Source: Pyrenochaeta sp. MPI-SDFR-AT-0127
Lineage: Eukaryota > Ascomycota > Dothideomycetes > Pleosporales > Cucurbitariaceae
Assembly: GCA_020747015.1 (NCBI GenBank)
Contig: JAGTJM010000100.1
Span: 1-64,000 of the forward strand
Reading direction: 5' to 3'
Length of the DNA: 64,000 nucleotides
Part shown: one piece after another, positions 44,824 to 55,234 of the stretch
Layout: every line of letters begins with the position of its first letter
How positions within the stretch are numbered: position 1 is the first letter of the stretch
Notes under the pieces: generated by a model
Seen by the model: the letters and a program-made list of their open reading frames with translations, nothing else
The model's database searches: none
Told to the model about the DNA's origin: nothing
Program-made: the position numbers and the translations under genes

Positions 44824-46031
44824 GGGGATTTGGGGGGTATGAAAAGATTTTATACTTGTGAAGGAGGTGGCTTCCAAGCTACGTGCGCAGGTTTCGTCGG
44901 GCCTGGGTGGTATCAGTCAACGCAGAGTATTCCCTCTCATACCCCCATTCAGAACGATTACGCATGTCCTCGAGTACTCCTCCTCACATTCCAATTATTG
45001 TCAAAGGTGAGATCTACTTTGTGCCTCCATTCCACCCTTCCTTCGCTGCATTTAACCCTGATGCACCTTTTGGCATAACGATGAAGAGAGGTTGGATCAA
45101 GATATATGAAAACGGTCTTATTCTAATTGAGGCTTCGAAAATATCAGCGAATCAACATTTGCACAATACCTCTTAGATAAAACAAGCTAATCAAGACGTA
45201 CCTTCTCTTTGTCAAGACTCGATGCAGAGAATGTTGTGCCCGAGTACATGAGATTTGGAATATTGCGGATATTGTGGACATCACGATTCTCGAACCCGAT
45301 TCTACTCCTTTAAAGCCCTTTCTATCAATACCTACCTGTACAATGTCATCACTTGTTTACATCGATTCCATGGCTCCCTCAGTGAAAGATTTTGTTGTCA
45401 TACACATGAATACTGTAGCATCAGACTATTATTTCTCTGACTTGATTTCCGTGGAAAGATACTAGTGGGAAACTATTTACGAAATATTGATATCAAAGTA
45501 TGGTTTTTGTAGATCAGAGACCCATGTTACTGGATACATGTCGTTACAGCGAAGCAAACAGATGAGGATGAAACCCATCTTCACGGGTCCAAATAAACAT
45601 GTGAAGAATTCTCGTTGTCAGATTGGAAGGAACGTGAATTAGGGTTAATACATTTAATCGGTTCCGGCTAGCGTTTCGCCATCCTTTGCATCGCACGAGG
45701 AATGATAGAGTTGCGCGGCTACGTTTTGAGACAACCCCGAAATCTAGACTTGCAGAATATAAGGCAGGCCAATAACAGTCAGTACATGAGCGTTTATGAA
45801 GTCGTGGCGCTGCAAGGCCCCCATAAGCCCTACACCCTCCATGCAGAGCGCATCGGGCGTATGCTGAGAATCCTTCGCTTACGAGCGTCTGTAAATTATG
45901 CGCGTAACCTACGCATACATGTTGCTGTGCGAAGATCAGCCTTAAATACAGGCACTCGCAACTAAGACTCTCATTCTCATTATTGATACTCTTGTTTACT
46001 TCAGCCTTTTGGTTCCTCCATTTCCATCATC
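44824..46031. other. intergenic; one weak small ORF
   Basis: About 1.2 kb. A frame from the ATG near 44964 encodes about 70 residues including IIVKGEIYFVPPFHPSFAAF and could be a short gene, but I see no domain, signal peptide or clear splice partner, so I do not call it. The rest is AT-richer, with the promoter of the SDR gene at its right end. Confidence 0.35.
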
Positions 46032-46949
46032 ATGGCGGCACAAGACTTTGATCCCGATCTATACACTAAGATGGTGACTCTGACGAGTAAATACCATCGT
46101 GATGTGTATCCCGCCATCGAAGCGACTTATAGCAGTGCAGCTGGCAAGCACATCCTCATCACGGGTGCTTCCCGAGGTATAGGTCGCGCTATAGCGCTCT
46201 CCTGGGCAAAGGCAGGTGCAGCCGGTATTGCTATTTGCAGTCGCAAAGCAGAAAGTCTGGAATCAGTTACTTCAGAAATCAAAGCTGCCAATGCTTCTAC
46301 CGACGTCCTTGCTCTGGCCTGCGATACCACGAAATCGGTCGATGTCGCCAGTCTCTTCGAAGCTGCCAAAGCGCAATTCGGGAAGCTGGATGTAGTCGTT
46401 GCCAATGTCGGCGGCGCGAATCAAGGCTCCACGTTCCCAAAGATTGGCGACATGGACGAAGAAGCGTGGTGGGATGACATTGCGACGAACGTCCGTAGTG
46501 CACATCTCACCGCACACCACTACATCCGAACATTTGGACCGGATCTATCGGGGACGTTTATAACACTGGCATCCAGTGTTGCGGCAATCATCATACCCGG
46601 TGGTTCATCGTACGGCATATCAAAGGCTTCAGTCATACGTCTCGTCGAATACCTGGATGCTGAATACCCGAATTTGAAGGCCTTTTCGTTGGATCCGGGG
46701 ATTGTTAAGGATATTGCTACAATGGAGGCCTTCATACCCTTTGCGTATGATACGCCGGAGCTGGTAGGCGCAATGTCGATCTGGTTGGCTAGTGAGAAGG
46801 CAGAGAAGGCTAAAGGAGGGTATGTGCATGTCACTTGGGATGTGGAGGAGTTGGAAAAGTATGGAGATGACATCAAAGAGAAGGCGCTACTGAAGAGTAA
46901 GTTTCTTGGAGGCTTGCTGGGGAAAGAAGGGGGTGCTTTGGGCAAATAG
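46032..46949 (+). CDS. short-chain dehydrogenase/reductase
   Basis: A 305-residue single-exon protein. The NAD(P) loop is LITGASRGIGRAIALSWAK, followed by CDTTKSVDVASLF, the stabilising ANVGG (an NNAG equivalent), the Ser in TLASSVAA, and the catalytic YGISK. The C-terminal region (SLDPGIVKDIATMEAFIPF) replaces the usual PGxxxT with PGIVKD. The N-terminus has an extra 35 residues before the Rossmann core. All catalytic residues are present, in contrast to the SDR-like gene at 43693. The substrate is unknown. The start is taken at MAAQDFDPDLYTK because the leader in front is C/T-rich. Confidence 0.88.
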   Translation: MAAQDFDPDLYTKMVTLTSKYHRDVYPAIEATYSSAAGKHILITGASRGIGRAIALSWAKAGAAGIAICSRKAESLESVTSEIKAANASTDVLALACDTTKSVDVASLFEAAKAQFGKLDVVVANVGGANQGSTFPKIGDMDEEAWWDDIATNVRSAHLTAHHYIRTFGPDLSGTFITLASSVAAIIIPGGSSYGISKASVIRLVEYLDAEYPNLKAFSLDPGIVKDIATMEAFIPFAYDTPELVGAMSIWLASEKAEKAKGGYVHVTWDVEELEKYGDDIKEKALLKSKFLGGLLGKEGGALGK

Positions 46950-47114
46950 AGAACATGACTATGATTGGAGCGTAGGCAGGAGAGGCTGTTGGTACATACC
47001 AAGCAAATCAAATAGTTGTGTTCATATTTGCAAAACCTAGGACAAACCTTCAAGCTACTATCTAGTTAATAGGAGCGCCGTCTCTCAGGTCAAATAGTAT
47101 GTTATAAAACAAGA

Positions 47115-48185
47115 TTATGGTATAGTGCCATCCACGATCAAGTGCACAGGCCCCGCCAATCTTCTTTCAATCTCTTCCCAAGATGCCATGCGTCGTTTGT
47201 CCTGGGTCCATAGGGTACCATCAACGCCATGAGTCCAGATCCAATTATCACATAGTATCAGGTCATCATCATCACCATAGAAGCTGGTCGCCACATCGGC
47301 CTCCCACATCCTCACAGTATCATTCTCAGTCCAACTTCTCGTGCCTACGGGTGTTCGATGATTTGAGTTCACGTCTACCAGCACAATGTCCAAGCTCTTT
47401 CCCTGGAATGCGTCGAAGAAGGAATTAATATCCGTGGCAGTAAGCTCCGGAGGGCGTAGAAAGACTAACATCTGGAGAGAAGATATCGAGAAGCAAAAGT
47501 CCAGTGGTGTATCTTTCATCTCCTGTACAGTGATTGCCAGCTTCTTCAGATTGGGAGGTGGAAAAGGAAAATAGTCCGCGACATCGTAGCTAACAACGAG
47601 TTCTTCTAGGTTTCGCATGTGTAGAAAGATGTTGTTTTCGCTGATGTGGGGCTTCACCAGTTCAACCTCGCTTGCTGGGGTGTATATTGTTTGTAGATCC
47701 AGAACCAGCCTTTTGAGTGAACGTCCAATGGAATTGCACAAATCAATGATTTGCGGTAGCCGAACCATGGGCATCGCTTTTCCATCTTTCATGGAATGCA
47801 TCGGTGAGATGAATGCGGACGTGATGTATCGCGGAGTGTCCGCGTCTGCGAAGAGCTGGTCATTGCGTCCTGCTTGTCCGTACTTGAGCGCTTGAGGGTG
47901 ATACCCGAGATTTAGGCCTAGCGTCCGGCGAAAGCGGGCATAGTTCGTACAGTTGTCTAGGTAAATACAGTTGGAATATAGATATCTTGATGCAATGGGG
48001 TAGATGTCGCGCGAGACGAGGGTGAGGGCGCGCAGTGCTTTGGTGGCTGCACTTGACGGTTCATAAGCGACTGGCTGGTAACCATTTCGCATTCCAACAA
48101 GCTGGTCGAGGGTGTTGTAGAATAGTTCCAAAGGCAGAACCGAGAATTCTCTCTGCAATCGCTCTTCTCCCCGTGGCTGCTTCAT
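47115..48185 (-). CDS. F-box-like hypothetical protein
   Basis: A 356-residue single-exon protein. The N-terminus (FSVLPLELFYNTLDQLV, followed by ALRALTLVSRDIYPIASRYLYSN) fits the degenerate F-box seen in many ascomycete proteins, where a helix binds Skp1. The rest has irregular leucine-rich spacing (MRNLEELVVSYDVADYF, PPPNLKKLAITVQEM, SSLQMLVFLRPPEL), as in LRR-like substrate-recognition regions. It may serve as an SCF ubiquitin-ligase adaptor. The target is unknown and the family is fast-evolving, so this is a structural rather than functional call. Confidence 0.65.
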   Translation of the reverse strand: MKQPRGEERLQREFSVLPLELFYNTLDQLVGMRNGYQPVAYEPSSAATKALRALTLVSRDIYPIASRYLYSNCIYLDNCTNYARFRRTLGLNLGYHPQALKYGQAGRNDQLFADADTPRYITSAFISPMHSMKDGKAMPMVRLPQIIDLCNSIGRSLKRLVLDLQTIYTPASEVELVKPHISENNIFLHMRNLEELVVSYDVADYFPFPPPNLKKLAITVQEMKDTPLDFCFSISSLQMLVFLRPPELTATDINSFFDAFQGKSLDIVLVDVNSNHRTPVGTRSWTENDTVRMWEADVATSFYGDDDDLILCDNWIWTHGVDGTLWTQDKRRMASWEEIERRLAGPVHLIVDGTIP

Positions 48186-48532
48186 GTTGCCTTAAACCCC
48201 GAAAGATGTTGTTGGGGACAATGAAAGGCGTTGCTGAGGAAAGAAGAAGCCAGTCCCATGCTTACGTCATATTATCGTTCCTGTACCATGGAACAACACC
48301 TCATCAATTTTCTTCAGTCCTCTCGCAACTTACCAATTTCCGTACATCCTTTTCGTATTAGCCTATTATTTTGCAATGTCTTTGTGATTTTCACTCTTTT
48401 ATCATGTGACTCCTAGTTCTAGCACATCCCTTCGAAAGACCTTTTTAATTATTAAGTTAGCACAAAACCATGAAGTTCGTCTACAACTGCTAGCTTCTGC
48501 TCAAAACAGAGCATCAGTGAATCATAGCAACC
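48186..48532. other. intergenic, no gene supported
   Basis: An AT-rich 5' flank of the F-box-like gene followed by the edge of the decayed transposase relic. No ORF with a recognisable domain. Confidence 0.4.
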
Positions 48533-48790
48533 ATGGACCCAGCTATTCAGGTACTAGCTTTAGAATTCCCTCCTAATGTACGTAGGATTATCTCTGCCCG
48601 AGCTAGACATAGTAAAGCCCCTTACACTACTTTACATTATCGTAACAAAGAGCGACCCTGGAGAAAAATGAAAGGCGAAGGCTAATAATAACTTACTGCA
48701 GCTTGGTTTAGAAGATAACATAATCTCTAAGGAGGGGTTTAAGTCTAGATACTTGAAGAAAGTATAGCATCATTTATAGAAATTACTAAC
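48533..48790 (+). mobile_element. decayed transposase N-terminus (RIP-like)
   Basis: An ATG at 48533 opens MDPAIQVLALEFPPNVRRII, followed by a helix-turn-helix-like stretch with APYTTLHYRNKERP. This resembles the psq/CENP-B-type start of fungal pogo/Fot1-class transposases. The frame then meets three consecutive TAA at 48683-48691 and more TAA/TAG stops, with no TGA. CAA or CAG codons changed by C-to-T would give exactly this. The remaining transposase is not visible, so this is a short relic. Confidence 0.45.
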
Positions 48791-49063
48791 ATCGGCTTTA
48801 GATCACGAACATCCTGTGCACAGGCCAAAGATTGTTGCGAGTCCAACTATGTCTAGACGGCATGGCCAGGCTTTAGGTCAAGATGCTTGCGGAAGATCTT
48901 TATTTCAATTTCACTATGAAGATAAACGAAATTTGTTATTGCGACATCTGCAGCCTTTTGACAACGGTCTTGATTCCAAAATGCTTTACATCTAGGATTT
49001 GGTACCAGATACAAACATTGACAAACCTAGCCGTGATCACCGCAACATAACTGGCGTACTCTC

Positions 49064-49860
49064 TCAGCGCAACAACCACAAAAGAAACCCCCAGACTATT
49101 CCCAATATCGCCCCAACAAAGCCTCCAAACTGCACCGCTAATGCAACATCCTTGGTCGCAAGGCCAGCAGCAAGCACCGACACACCTGCGACTAAGACTG
49201 AGGCAAGTAGTGGCCAGACCAAGCGCTCCTTGACGATAGTATGTCCAATGCACAAGACACTTTGCTTGGTCGTAGCACCTGCAAAGAGAGCATTGAAAGC
49301 GTGGTCGTTGGAAAGTGCGTTCGAATGACCTTGGAGTGTTCTGAATCGAGAGAATGCACTTGTCAGAGCCGAGTGCTTTTCAACCGTTTCAAAACGAATT
49401 TCTTGTGGAAAGGCTTGATTTTCAAGGAGGATGGTTGCATCAGTCTAAAACTTATTGTCAGATCGGAGCCAATACTAGATTTGACATTCAGCACTTCGAG
49501 GGAGCACTCTGATCATCGACAGATCAAGTCTAAGAGCGGATAGCAAGATTGACTTACAGAAGTTAGTGTGCCGACATAAACTACTGGACTTTTGCAGAAT
49601 ATCCAGTACTCCATGAATCGATATGAAGGACTAAAGACTTGTTCATAGTGCTTGTTCATTGCGCCCAAGAGATTGTCTTCGTTCGCGGACGTTGATAACT
49701 TGTCGACAAAAGATCGTTGGCGTTTGATATGGCCGATCAAGGTCTCTGCAGTGATGGCCTGGAAATGTGGTTCATGGTTGACAGTACATGCCGCCATTGT
49801 GTTTTGCTCTTGGAGCTCGATCTCATCTAATGGTGAGTTGGCATTTGAATCGACTGACAT
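49064..49860 (-). CDS. hypothetical membrane protein
   Basis: Two exons: from the ATG at 49860 (MSVDSNANSPLDEIELQEQN) to VYVGTLTS, then after an intron of about 120 bp TDATILLENQAFPQEIRFET to the stop at 49064. The total is about 220 residues. The last 60 residues hold two hydrophobic stretches, LVWPLLASVLVAGVSVLAAG and LAVQFGGFVGAILGIVWGFL, so the C-terminus should be a hairpin in a membrane with a soluble N-terminal part. No catalytic motif is visible and I do not recognise the family. The proposed splice (GTAAGT..TTTTAG) restores a single frame. Confidence 0.6.
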
Positions 49861-50340
49861 GATGGGTAGCTCGTAGTTGAAAAGTGATACTATTCCAATC
49901 CATTATGGTTCTAGCCGGGGTCTTTATATGCTTCTTTCTCTGTGACTCTCAATTTGTGGACGACGTTGTTCTTTGTGTTGTTGGATATGCAAGAGCATAT
50001 AGACTTGTTGGAAATGTCGCAAACGGTCCAGAAGTTGACATATGTTGCTGGTTAGTGTATGTTGTTGCAAAACCAGGACGACTGCTTCCTGCAACTTGTT
50101 AATTAATTAGTTCAGAGAACATATAGTTGCTATGAGCCACGTGACCGCCCATTCAACTTGGAACACGCCCTGAAGCGAAGACATGCTAGCCTTATCAGGA
50201 CGATTTATCAGAATTCCGATAAATCGCCTTGATTTGGCTTAGCGCAGGTGGCCGCTCTTCAGTATCTCCACCTCATATTTCTGCTCATCACCAAATATGT
50301 TATGCCTATATGAGAAAATACGCGCATGCAACTATAACGA
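49861..50340. other. intergenic, no gene supported
   Basis: About 480 bp upstream of the membrane-protein gene, grading into TA-rich decayed sequence. It includes a GATAAATCG/CGATTTATC-type inverted element near 50198-50228. No gene is seen. Confidence 0.35.
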
Positions 50341-50414
50341 GCTTACAGAAGATAATGTGAATACTCTCCTTTAGATAGGGGAATCAACTTACACCTAATA
50401 GAATACTCTCCTTC

Positions 50415-50873
50415 GGCAAAGCTTTTTATGAAGCTAAAGAAGTATTTAAAAGCCCTACTAAGTATATCGAAAATCTAGTTGAGTTAACTCGAGTAAAGGT
50501 CCCGGCGTATATAAAAGAGTAGTGGTCGCAACCTCCTAGCTTCCTAGATTACGGTAAGGTAGATTATAATAATAGTACTGTACAGATACTCGTTAGCCTA
50601 CAACGACTTTAAGCTTAAGTGAAAAATCTCTAAAAGCGCACCCTTTACGTTACTTTATTAGAATTGCACCTTAAATAAGCAGGCTTAGGCAATCTAGTAG
50701 CTCGTATCCTTAAATCCCCCAAGGCTGCTGTCCTCTTTAATACGGAGGCGCTGAAGACAAAATTGGCAGAATATCTCTACATCGGTCGGAAGTGGAAGAA
50801 TATCATCAAAACCTTCGAAGAAATACACCAAGTCGAACAGAAACACGTCTCTGGGTTTCTCTGGAAGCTCTAA
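50415..50873 (+). repeat. TA-rich relic ORF broken only by TAA/TAG
   Basis: One frame can be read for about 150 codons (GKAFYEAKEVFKSPTKYIEN onward, later KSPKAAVLFNTEALKTKLAE). It is interrupted by TAG at 50520 and TAA at 50610, 50616, 50631, 50676 and 50871, with no TGA. Each could derive from a Gln codon by a single C-to-T change. TpA is abundant and the segment is AT-rich. I do not recognise the original protein. It is best explained as a RIP-mutated repeat or inserted gene copy. Confidence 0.5.
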
Positions 50874-50935
50874 AAAGTTTGCAAAAGTACTATTTACCTC
50901 AGAACTTTATCGAATCTACTGAGGTTTCTGTGCCG

Positions 50936-52037
50936 AACCCATTGGTCGAGTGCCTGGAGGACGAAAGTCAAACCATACAAGACAATGCGATAGTCCAAAC
51001 TGCACAATTGAGCTAGACACCTCAAGTGCTCCCCCAATCTCATTTATGCAACAAGGTGTATCTGGGTCAGATGAGCAACGTAAGCAAAACTCTGATTCAA
51101 GCACTCTAAGCTTTGGTGGTGGAAATAGACGTGCTCGTTCTGGTAGTTACAGTCAAAGTGGACAACAGAATCATGATCAAAATCCAAGAAAGAAGCAAAA
51201 CGCGAACCAAGATGTAGCTATATCAAGAACGACTAATACCGCATCGACTGAACTCATGCGCTGCATCCAGTTCATCTCAGGGAATTGCTGCGGCACAGAG
51301 GAGTTCATTTCATACTTGATACGATCTCTTAGAGACAAGCATCAAAATGTTTTTCTGCGACAATTGCCTAAGTCTAGTGGAACGAACGAGTAACGAGAAA
51401 GCGAAGGATACTTTCGACAGACACAAATCCGAAACCTGCCCCTCCAAATGCATCTGCTCTTCCAACCCAAAAGTTGCCGTAGGTTCAGGAACACCACACG
51501 ACAGGACGACTGCATGCCCTCCTTTCTGGAATAAGATTGACAAAAAGAAGCGATGGATGTTCATTCAGTCTCGTCAACCCAACGATACAACCACCCGATG
51601 ATATATTCACGGAAGGGCCGGGTTATCAACACAGCGACAAGGAAATGAGAAGACAAACAATTAAATCGAATGCTTCTAATCTAGGCAAACAGCAAGCTCT
51701 TATCGAGGAGGTAAGTCAGCTCAAAGCGAATAATGAAGCATTGCTTCTGCGAGACAGGAACGTACAAGACGCCCTGAAGGACGCCAAACATGAATTACTA
51801 AAACTCAAACACGAACAAACAACGGCGCTGCGGGACTGCGAAGAGAAAGATTACTTGATAGAGCAGCTTTTGGAGTGCTTGGACAACAATCCCAGCTTTA
51901 TCATGCCCAATTCCTTATTTGACAGGCTGAATAAGGTTTGTCCCGAAGTTATGAATAAGCGGCTTTCACGTTTTGATCTTACACTCTATGATCAACTTAC
52001 ACCGGCTCCTACAGATGCTCGGACTAGCGACCTTTAG
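50936..52037 (+). pseudogene. zinc-finger-like gene with frame changes
   Basis: Pieces of one protein appear in successive frames. The first has GGNRRARSGSYSQSGQQNH and ends near GNCCGTEEFISYLIRSLRDK. At a run of five T (51350-51354) the sense shifts to another frame with FFCDNCLSLVERTS, DTFDRHKSETC and ACPPFWNKIDKKKRWMFI. Around 51556-51565 it shifts again to FSLVNPTIQPPDDIFTEGPG, followed by a coiled-coil-like stretch (EEVSQLKANNEALLLRDRNV) to 52037. The Cys/His spacing matches the fungal C2H2-like proteins that carry a histidine-rich helix, a C-x2-C pair and a terminal D/H-x-C. No splice signals explain the shifts, so it is probably inactivated. Confidence 0.55.
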
Positions 52038-52717
52038 CCGTGACAATGGATGGGGCTGACATGGGTATTGTGACCGATTGCCTGTTTTAGTCGATTTGTA
52101 CTGGTGACCTTACCGAGTTCAGTGATAGAGATTATGTCGGCACTTCTGATGGATCATTTGTTACGGAAGTACTAGACAGCGTGGCGATTACGCATGAATC
52201 AGTCTGCAGAGCAGCCCTCACAGCTTCTAAGTAGTCCTAGGCAATACTTTTAGATTCATAGTCACATAAGAAAGCCACACATATGTTGCGACAGGCAGAA
52301 ATGATGATGGAGGTCCTATGCTGTGTGAAATTCGTTCTCGTGATAAAGAAAGTGTCTTCGTATACTTGAAAGGGAAGGTGTCCACGCGACTGTAATTCTT
52401 GTATAGGCACATATAATTTAGCTGAGGAAATATTGTATTGTATGGTGAAGGGCGTGTTTTCAAATTCGGAGGCGCCTGTAATTTGTTACATTGTTGTAAA
52501 GCCTGGATACCTGCGAATCTGTCTGTCACGACGATTGTTCCGCTACGAAGGGATGTACGCTACTAGTAGTCTCGCAGAGGGTTTCGAATGGCACTTGCGA
52601 AAATTAGTGTGCATCGATGTATTGAAGATAATCATGATACAATACTCGATACTTAATGCTATTTATGTACAATTGGGCAAGACTAGCCGACTCGAATTCA
52701 TGCCAAGAAATGATTGG
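52038..52717. other. intergenic with a 36-bp APH-like fragment
   Basis: No gene is supported. A stretch at about 52523-52560 closely matches the coding sequence of the truncated APH gene near 63597-63632 (both encode RRLFRYEG), but in the opposite orientation to both APH genes. It may be a remnant of a further copy. Confidence 0.4.
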
Positions 52718-54109
52718 CTACCAACTATCCGAATTCGTGAAGTCGGAAGGATACAAGGTGCGCCACTGCGAGACTAGCATGTTGGCAAGATCAACTTCAC
52801 ACGGTGTAAGCACACCTCGTTCCACAACATAGAAAAGTTGTCGGGCGAACACACCCTCCTGAGAGAATCCAAAACGAATATACTCATCTGAAGCCGCTGT
52901 GAGGAACGCCTCCTGGAGCGAAACCCCTGTATCATCTTCTGGTTCAATCCTAGCATTGCCTTCATCTCGCTCTTGAGCATCCTCCCCTATCCATGCCCAA
53001 TATGGCGGGCGAAAAGCGACACATTTTGGAGCAAAAAAGGATATGTCCCAGTCAATAATACCTCTTATTTCCACTGAAGTGGAATCTTTAACTTCGGCAA
53101 GGATGTTTCGTGGAAAGAGATCATCGTGGACAAGATGAAAGCAGTCGCCTAACAGGCCAAGACGATCAAGCGAGCGTGCAACGACGATGATATCGGCCCA
53201 GAGTGCTTCATTCTTGGAGTATCCCATGCTTGCTTCGTAGGCGAGCCAGCGTTGGCAATGGACTATCAGGTACTTTAATGGCGTCTGTGCCTGGGCCGGT
53301 TCCGCACTGGGCTGGGCATAATCCGGAAAGGCTTCAGCAACGGTGTAGGTTGGGACAGCAAACTGCTTGAGCTTGGATTCCCAACCTCTTATATCCGCGG
53401 CATTTTCACCTGATATCATTCCAGCTGCAGGTGCAGTGATTGCAGCAATTTTCTCAACGATGTGGGTCATCTGCTTACTATTTAGTGTATCCATGAGAAC
53501 CTCGAGAGTTTGGCCCCGAATACGATTTTGTAGTATATATGGCTTCTGGAGTGCATTATCCTTGCCTAGATCGTACTTGATTACTTTAGGCAATGGTATT
53601 GCCAGACATGATTGCAGAATCTGAAGAACAGCTACATCACGGCCCATGTCATTTCCCAGTATTGTGAATTCATTGCCGTCATGAAATGGAAACCGGATTG
53701 CATAATCTTGATGATCAGAAGATCGTTGCACTTTAGCCGTTCGACAAAGGCGGGAAAAAAAGTTTTGAACTGTAGCAGCAAGGCCTTGAAATGGCTCTGA
53801 CTGCCAAATTGTCACTCCCATAACTTGGTTGTATGAGCCCCAGCCAATCTCTTCGATGATCATTTGCGACGAACCCTTGATTTCTGGGAAGAGCTCCGAT
53901 ACCAATTGTAATAACCTTACTTGGAGAATATCGTAGTAGGCTTGATCGTATTGCTCCAGAGGACTCTGTTCACTGAATTGCGGCATAGCGTAAGTTGTGG
54001 GAAGTGCACTAGACAACGCAGTACTAGCGCTTGATGTAGTGCTCCAAGAAGCCCTCGAGGAAGACCATACGTGTAATCCATGAGGAGGAACCACCTTGAG
54101 CGCACACAT
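52718..54109 (-). CDS. APH-family (aminoglycoside phosphotransferase-like) kinase
   Basis: A 463-residue single-exon protein of the fungal APH/choline-kinase-like fold. The N-lobe shows IEEIGWGSYNQVMGVTIWQ as the nucleotide loop and DYAIRFPFHDG. The catalytic loop is LVHDDLFPRNILAEV (the HxDxxxxN pattern with HDD..PRN), followed by the metal-binding GIIDWDISFFAP. A start at the internal Met of MPQFSEQSPLEQYD (about residue 42) is equally likely, because the first 40 residues are low-complexity. Fungal members are numerous and mostly uncharacterised. The substrate is unknown. A truncated paralogue lies at the right end of the window. Confidence 0.82.
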   Translation of the reverse strand: MCALKVVPPHGLHVWSSSRASWSTTSSASTALSSALPTTYAMPQFSEQSPLEQYDQAYYDILQVRLLQLVSELFPEIKGSSQMIIEEIGWGSYNQVMGVTIWQSEPFQGLAATVQNFFSRLCRTAKVQRSSDHQDYAIRFPFHDGNEFTILGNDMGRDVAVLQILQSCLAIPLPKVIKYDLGKDNALQKPYILQNRIRGQTLEVLMDTLNSKQMTHIVEKIAAITAPAAGMISGENAADIRGWESKLKQFAVPTYTVAEAFPDYAQPSAEPAQAQTPLKYLIVHCQRWLAYEASMGYSKNEALWADIIVVARSLDRLGLLGDCFHLVHDDLFPRNILAEVKDSTSVEIRGIIDWDISFFAPKCVAFRPPYWAWIGEDAQERDEGNARIEPEDDTGVSLQEAFLTAASDEYIRFGFSQEGVFARQLFYVVERGVLTPCEVDLANMLVSQWRTLYPSDFTNSDSW

Positions 54110-54583
54110 TTCGAGGTTCGATAGAGGTATAAGTAGTAGATAATTAGTGAATCTTTCGGTTATTTGGAGGAATTATAGGTTGCGACGGGAGTTATATAGG
54201 CTGAATCAACGCATTGTGTATAACCAACTGGCATTATATATTGACAATGTATTACGAAAAGTCAGTGGTGAAAGTTCATCTTCAGTGTGAAAGTGCAATA
54301 AGGCATTCTTGTCGCAATCAGTCTTGGGAGTAAGCAAACAAGTATGTCATTTGATTTGCTCTCGTTGCAGGAAGAAGGACATGTCTCCGGTCACCTAGCG
54401 TATTATGCTCCAAGAGCAAATCATACGCCAAGCTTGTTTGTTCCCAAGTCTAGTCGCGATTGTGTCAGCATAGCGCCAAAGCACAGTGATGTGCTGAAGG
54501 CATTGTGTTTTGCTCATAGGTGCTATGAAATATGGAAAAAGCGTTTGGTAAGAAAACGTCAACGCAACTCAAAGTCATGCAGC
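54110..54583. other. intergenic, no gene supported
   Basis: About 470 bp upstream of the APH gene and downstream of the phosphatase-like gene. An open frame at 54344-54751 overlaps the latter on the opposite strand and has no recognisable domain. Confidence 0.4.
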
Positions 54584-55234
54584 CTAGATTTCATCCACCG
54601 GAATCAATACTGCCGCACCCTCTTCGTCATTTTTGATCGCATAGGATTTCCATCCAGCTTTGGGCAAATCGATATTCTCATCACCAGACAGGAATTTCAT
54701 AAACACACCATGCGTGACAATTACAATATCTTTCCTCTCATTGTCACGTAAGGCCAAGGTTAGTTGCTTGATCTTCTCCCTCACCCTTGCTGCCCTTAGC
54801 GTGACTGATTCGTCGTCTGCTGCATATCGCCCTGATTTAACCTGCCAATTCTCATTGAATTGCTCCAAATCCAAGTTCAAGAACTCTTGTTTCAACGATT
54901 GGCGGTCCGAGCCAGTATCGCAAGGCATCGCGCTCCGTTCTTGCAGATCAGGGTCTAAACTGAGCGCGATGCCGTCTTTAACGCCAGATCCAGAGGCTTC
55001 GTCAAAGTACCGTTTATCAAGAACATGGCGAAATCCTGTAAGAGAAGTCTGGATGGTTCGTCGAAGTGGAGAGCTGATTATTGCTGCAACTTTGTCCGGA
55101 TGAGGAAACGTGGTGACTAGTTGAGCGGCTTGGGTGTAACCGAGCGTAGTCAAGGACGGATCAAGCTGAGAAAAATCTTTGGAAACGTTGTGTTCTGATT
55201 CAGCATGGCGGACAAGATAGATGATCGGCGCCAT
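54584..55234 (-). CDS. histidine phosphatase (phosphoglycerate mutase family) protein
   Basis: About 216 residues from MAPIIYLVRHAESEHNVSKD. The catalytic His lies in LVRHAESEHN (the RHGExxxN motif with Ala for Gly). SSPLRRTIQTSL is the second arginine motif, and the second catalytic His is in IVIVTHGVFMKFL. The start is the Met at 55234, which begins the first strand; an upstream ATG at 55276 would add a 14-residue extension. Members include phosphatases for sugar phosphates and small fungal phosphohydrolases. The C-terminal Arg/Lys-rich part and spacing fit the cytosolic fungal type. The substrate is unknown. It is divergent from the chromate transporter gene. Confidence 0.85.
   Translation of the reverse strand: MAPIIYLVRHAESEHNVSKDFSQLDPSLTTLGYTQAAQLVTTFPHPDKVAAIISSPLRRTIQTSLTGFRHVLDKRYFDEASGSGVKDGIALSLDPDLQERSAMPCDTGSDRQSLKQEFLNLDLEQFNENWQVKSGRYAADDESVTLRAARVREKIKQLTLALRDNERKDIVIVTHGVFMKFLSGDENIDLPKAGWKSYAIKNDEEGAAVLIPVDEI

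Noticed and set aside
44290..44877. A 195-codon minus-strand ORF opposite the SDR-like gene
   Set aside because: It lies antisense to a gene with clear SDR features and has no domain of its own.
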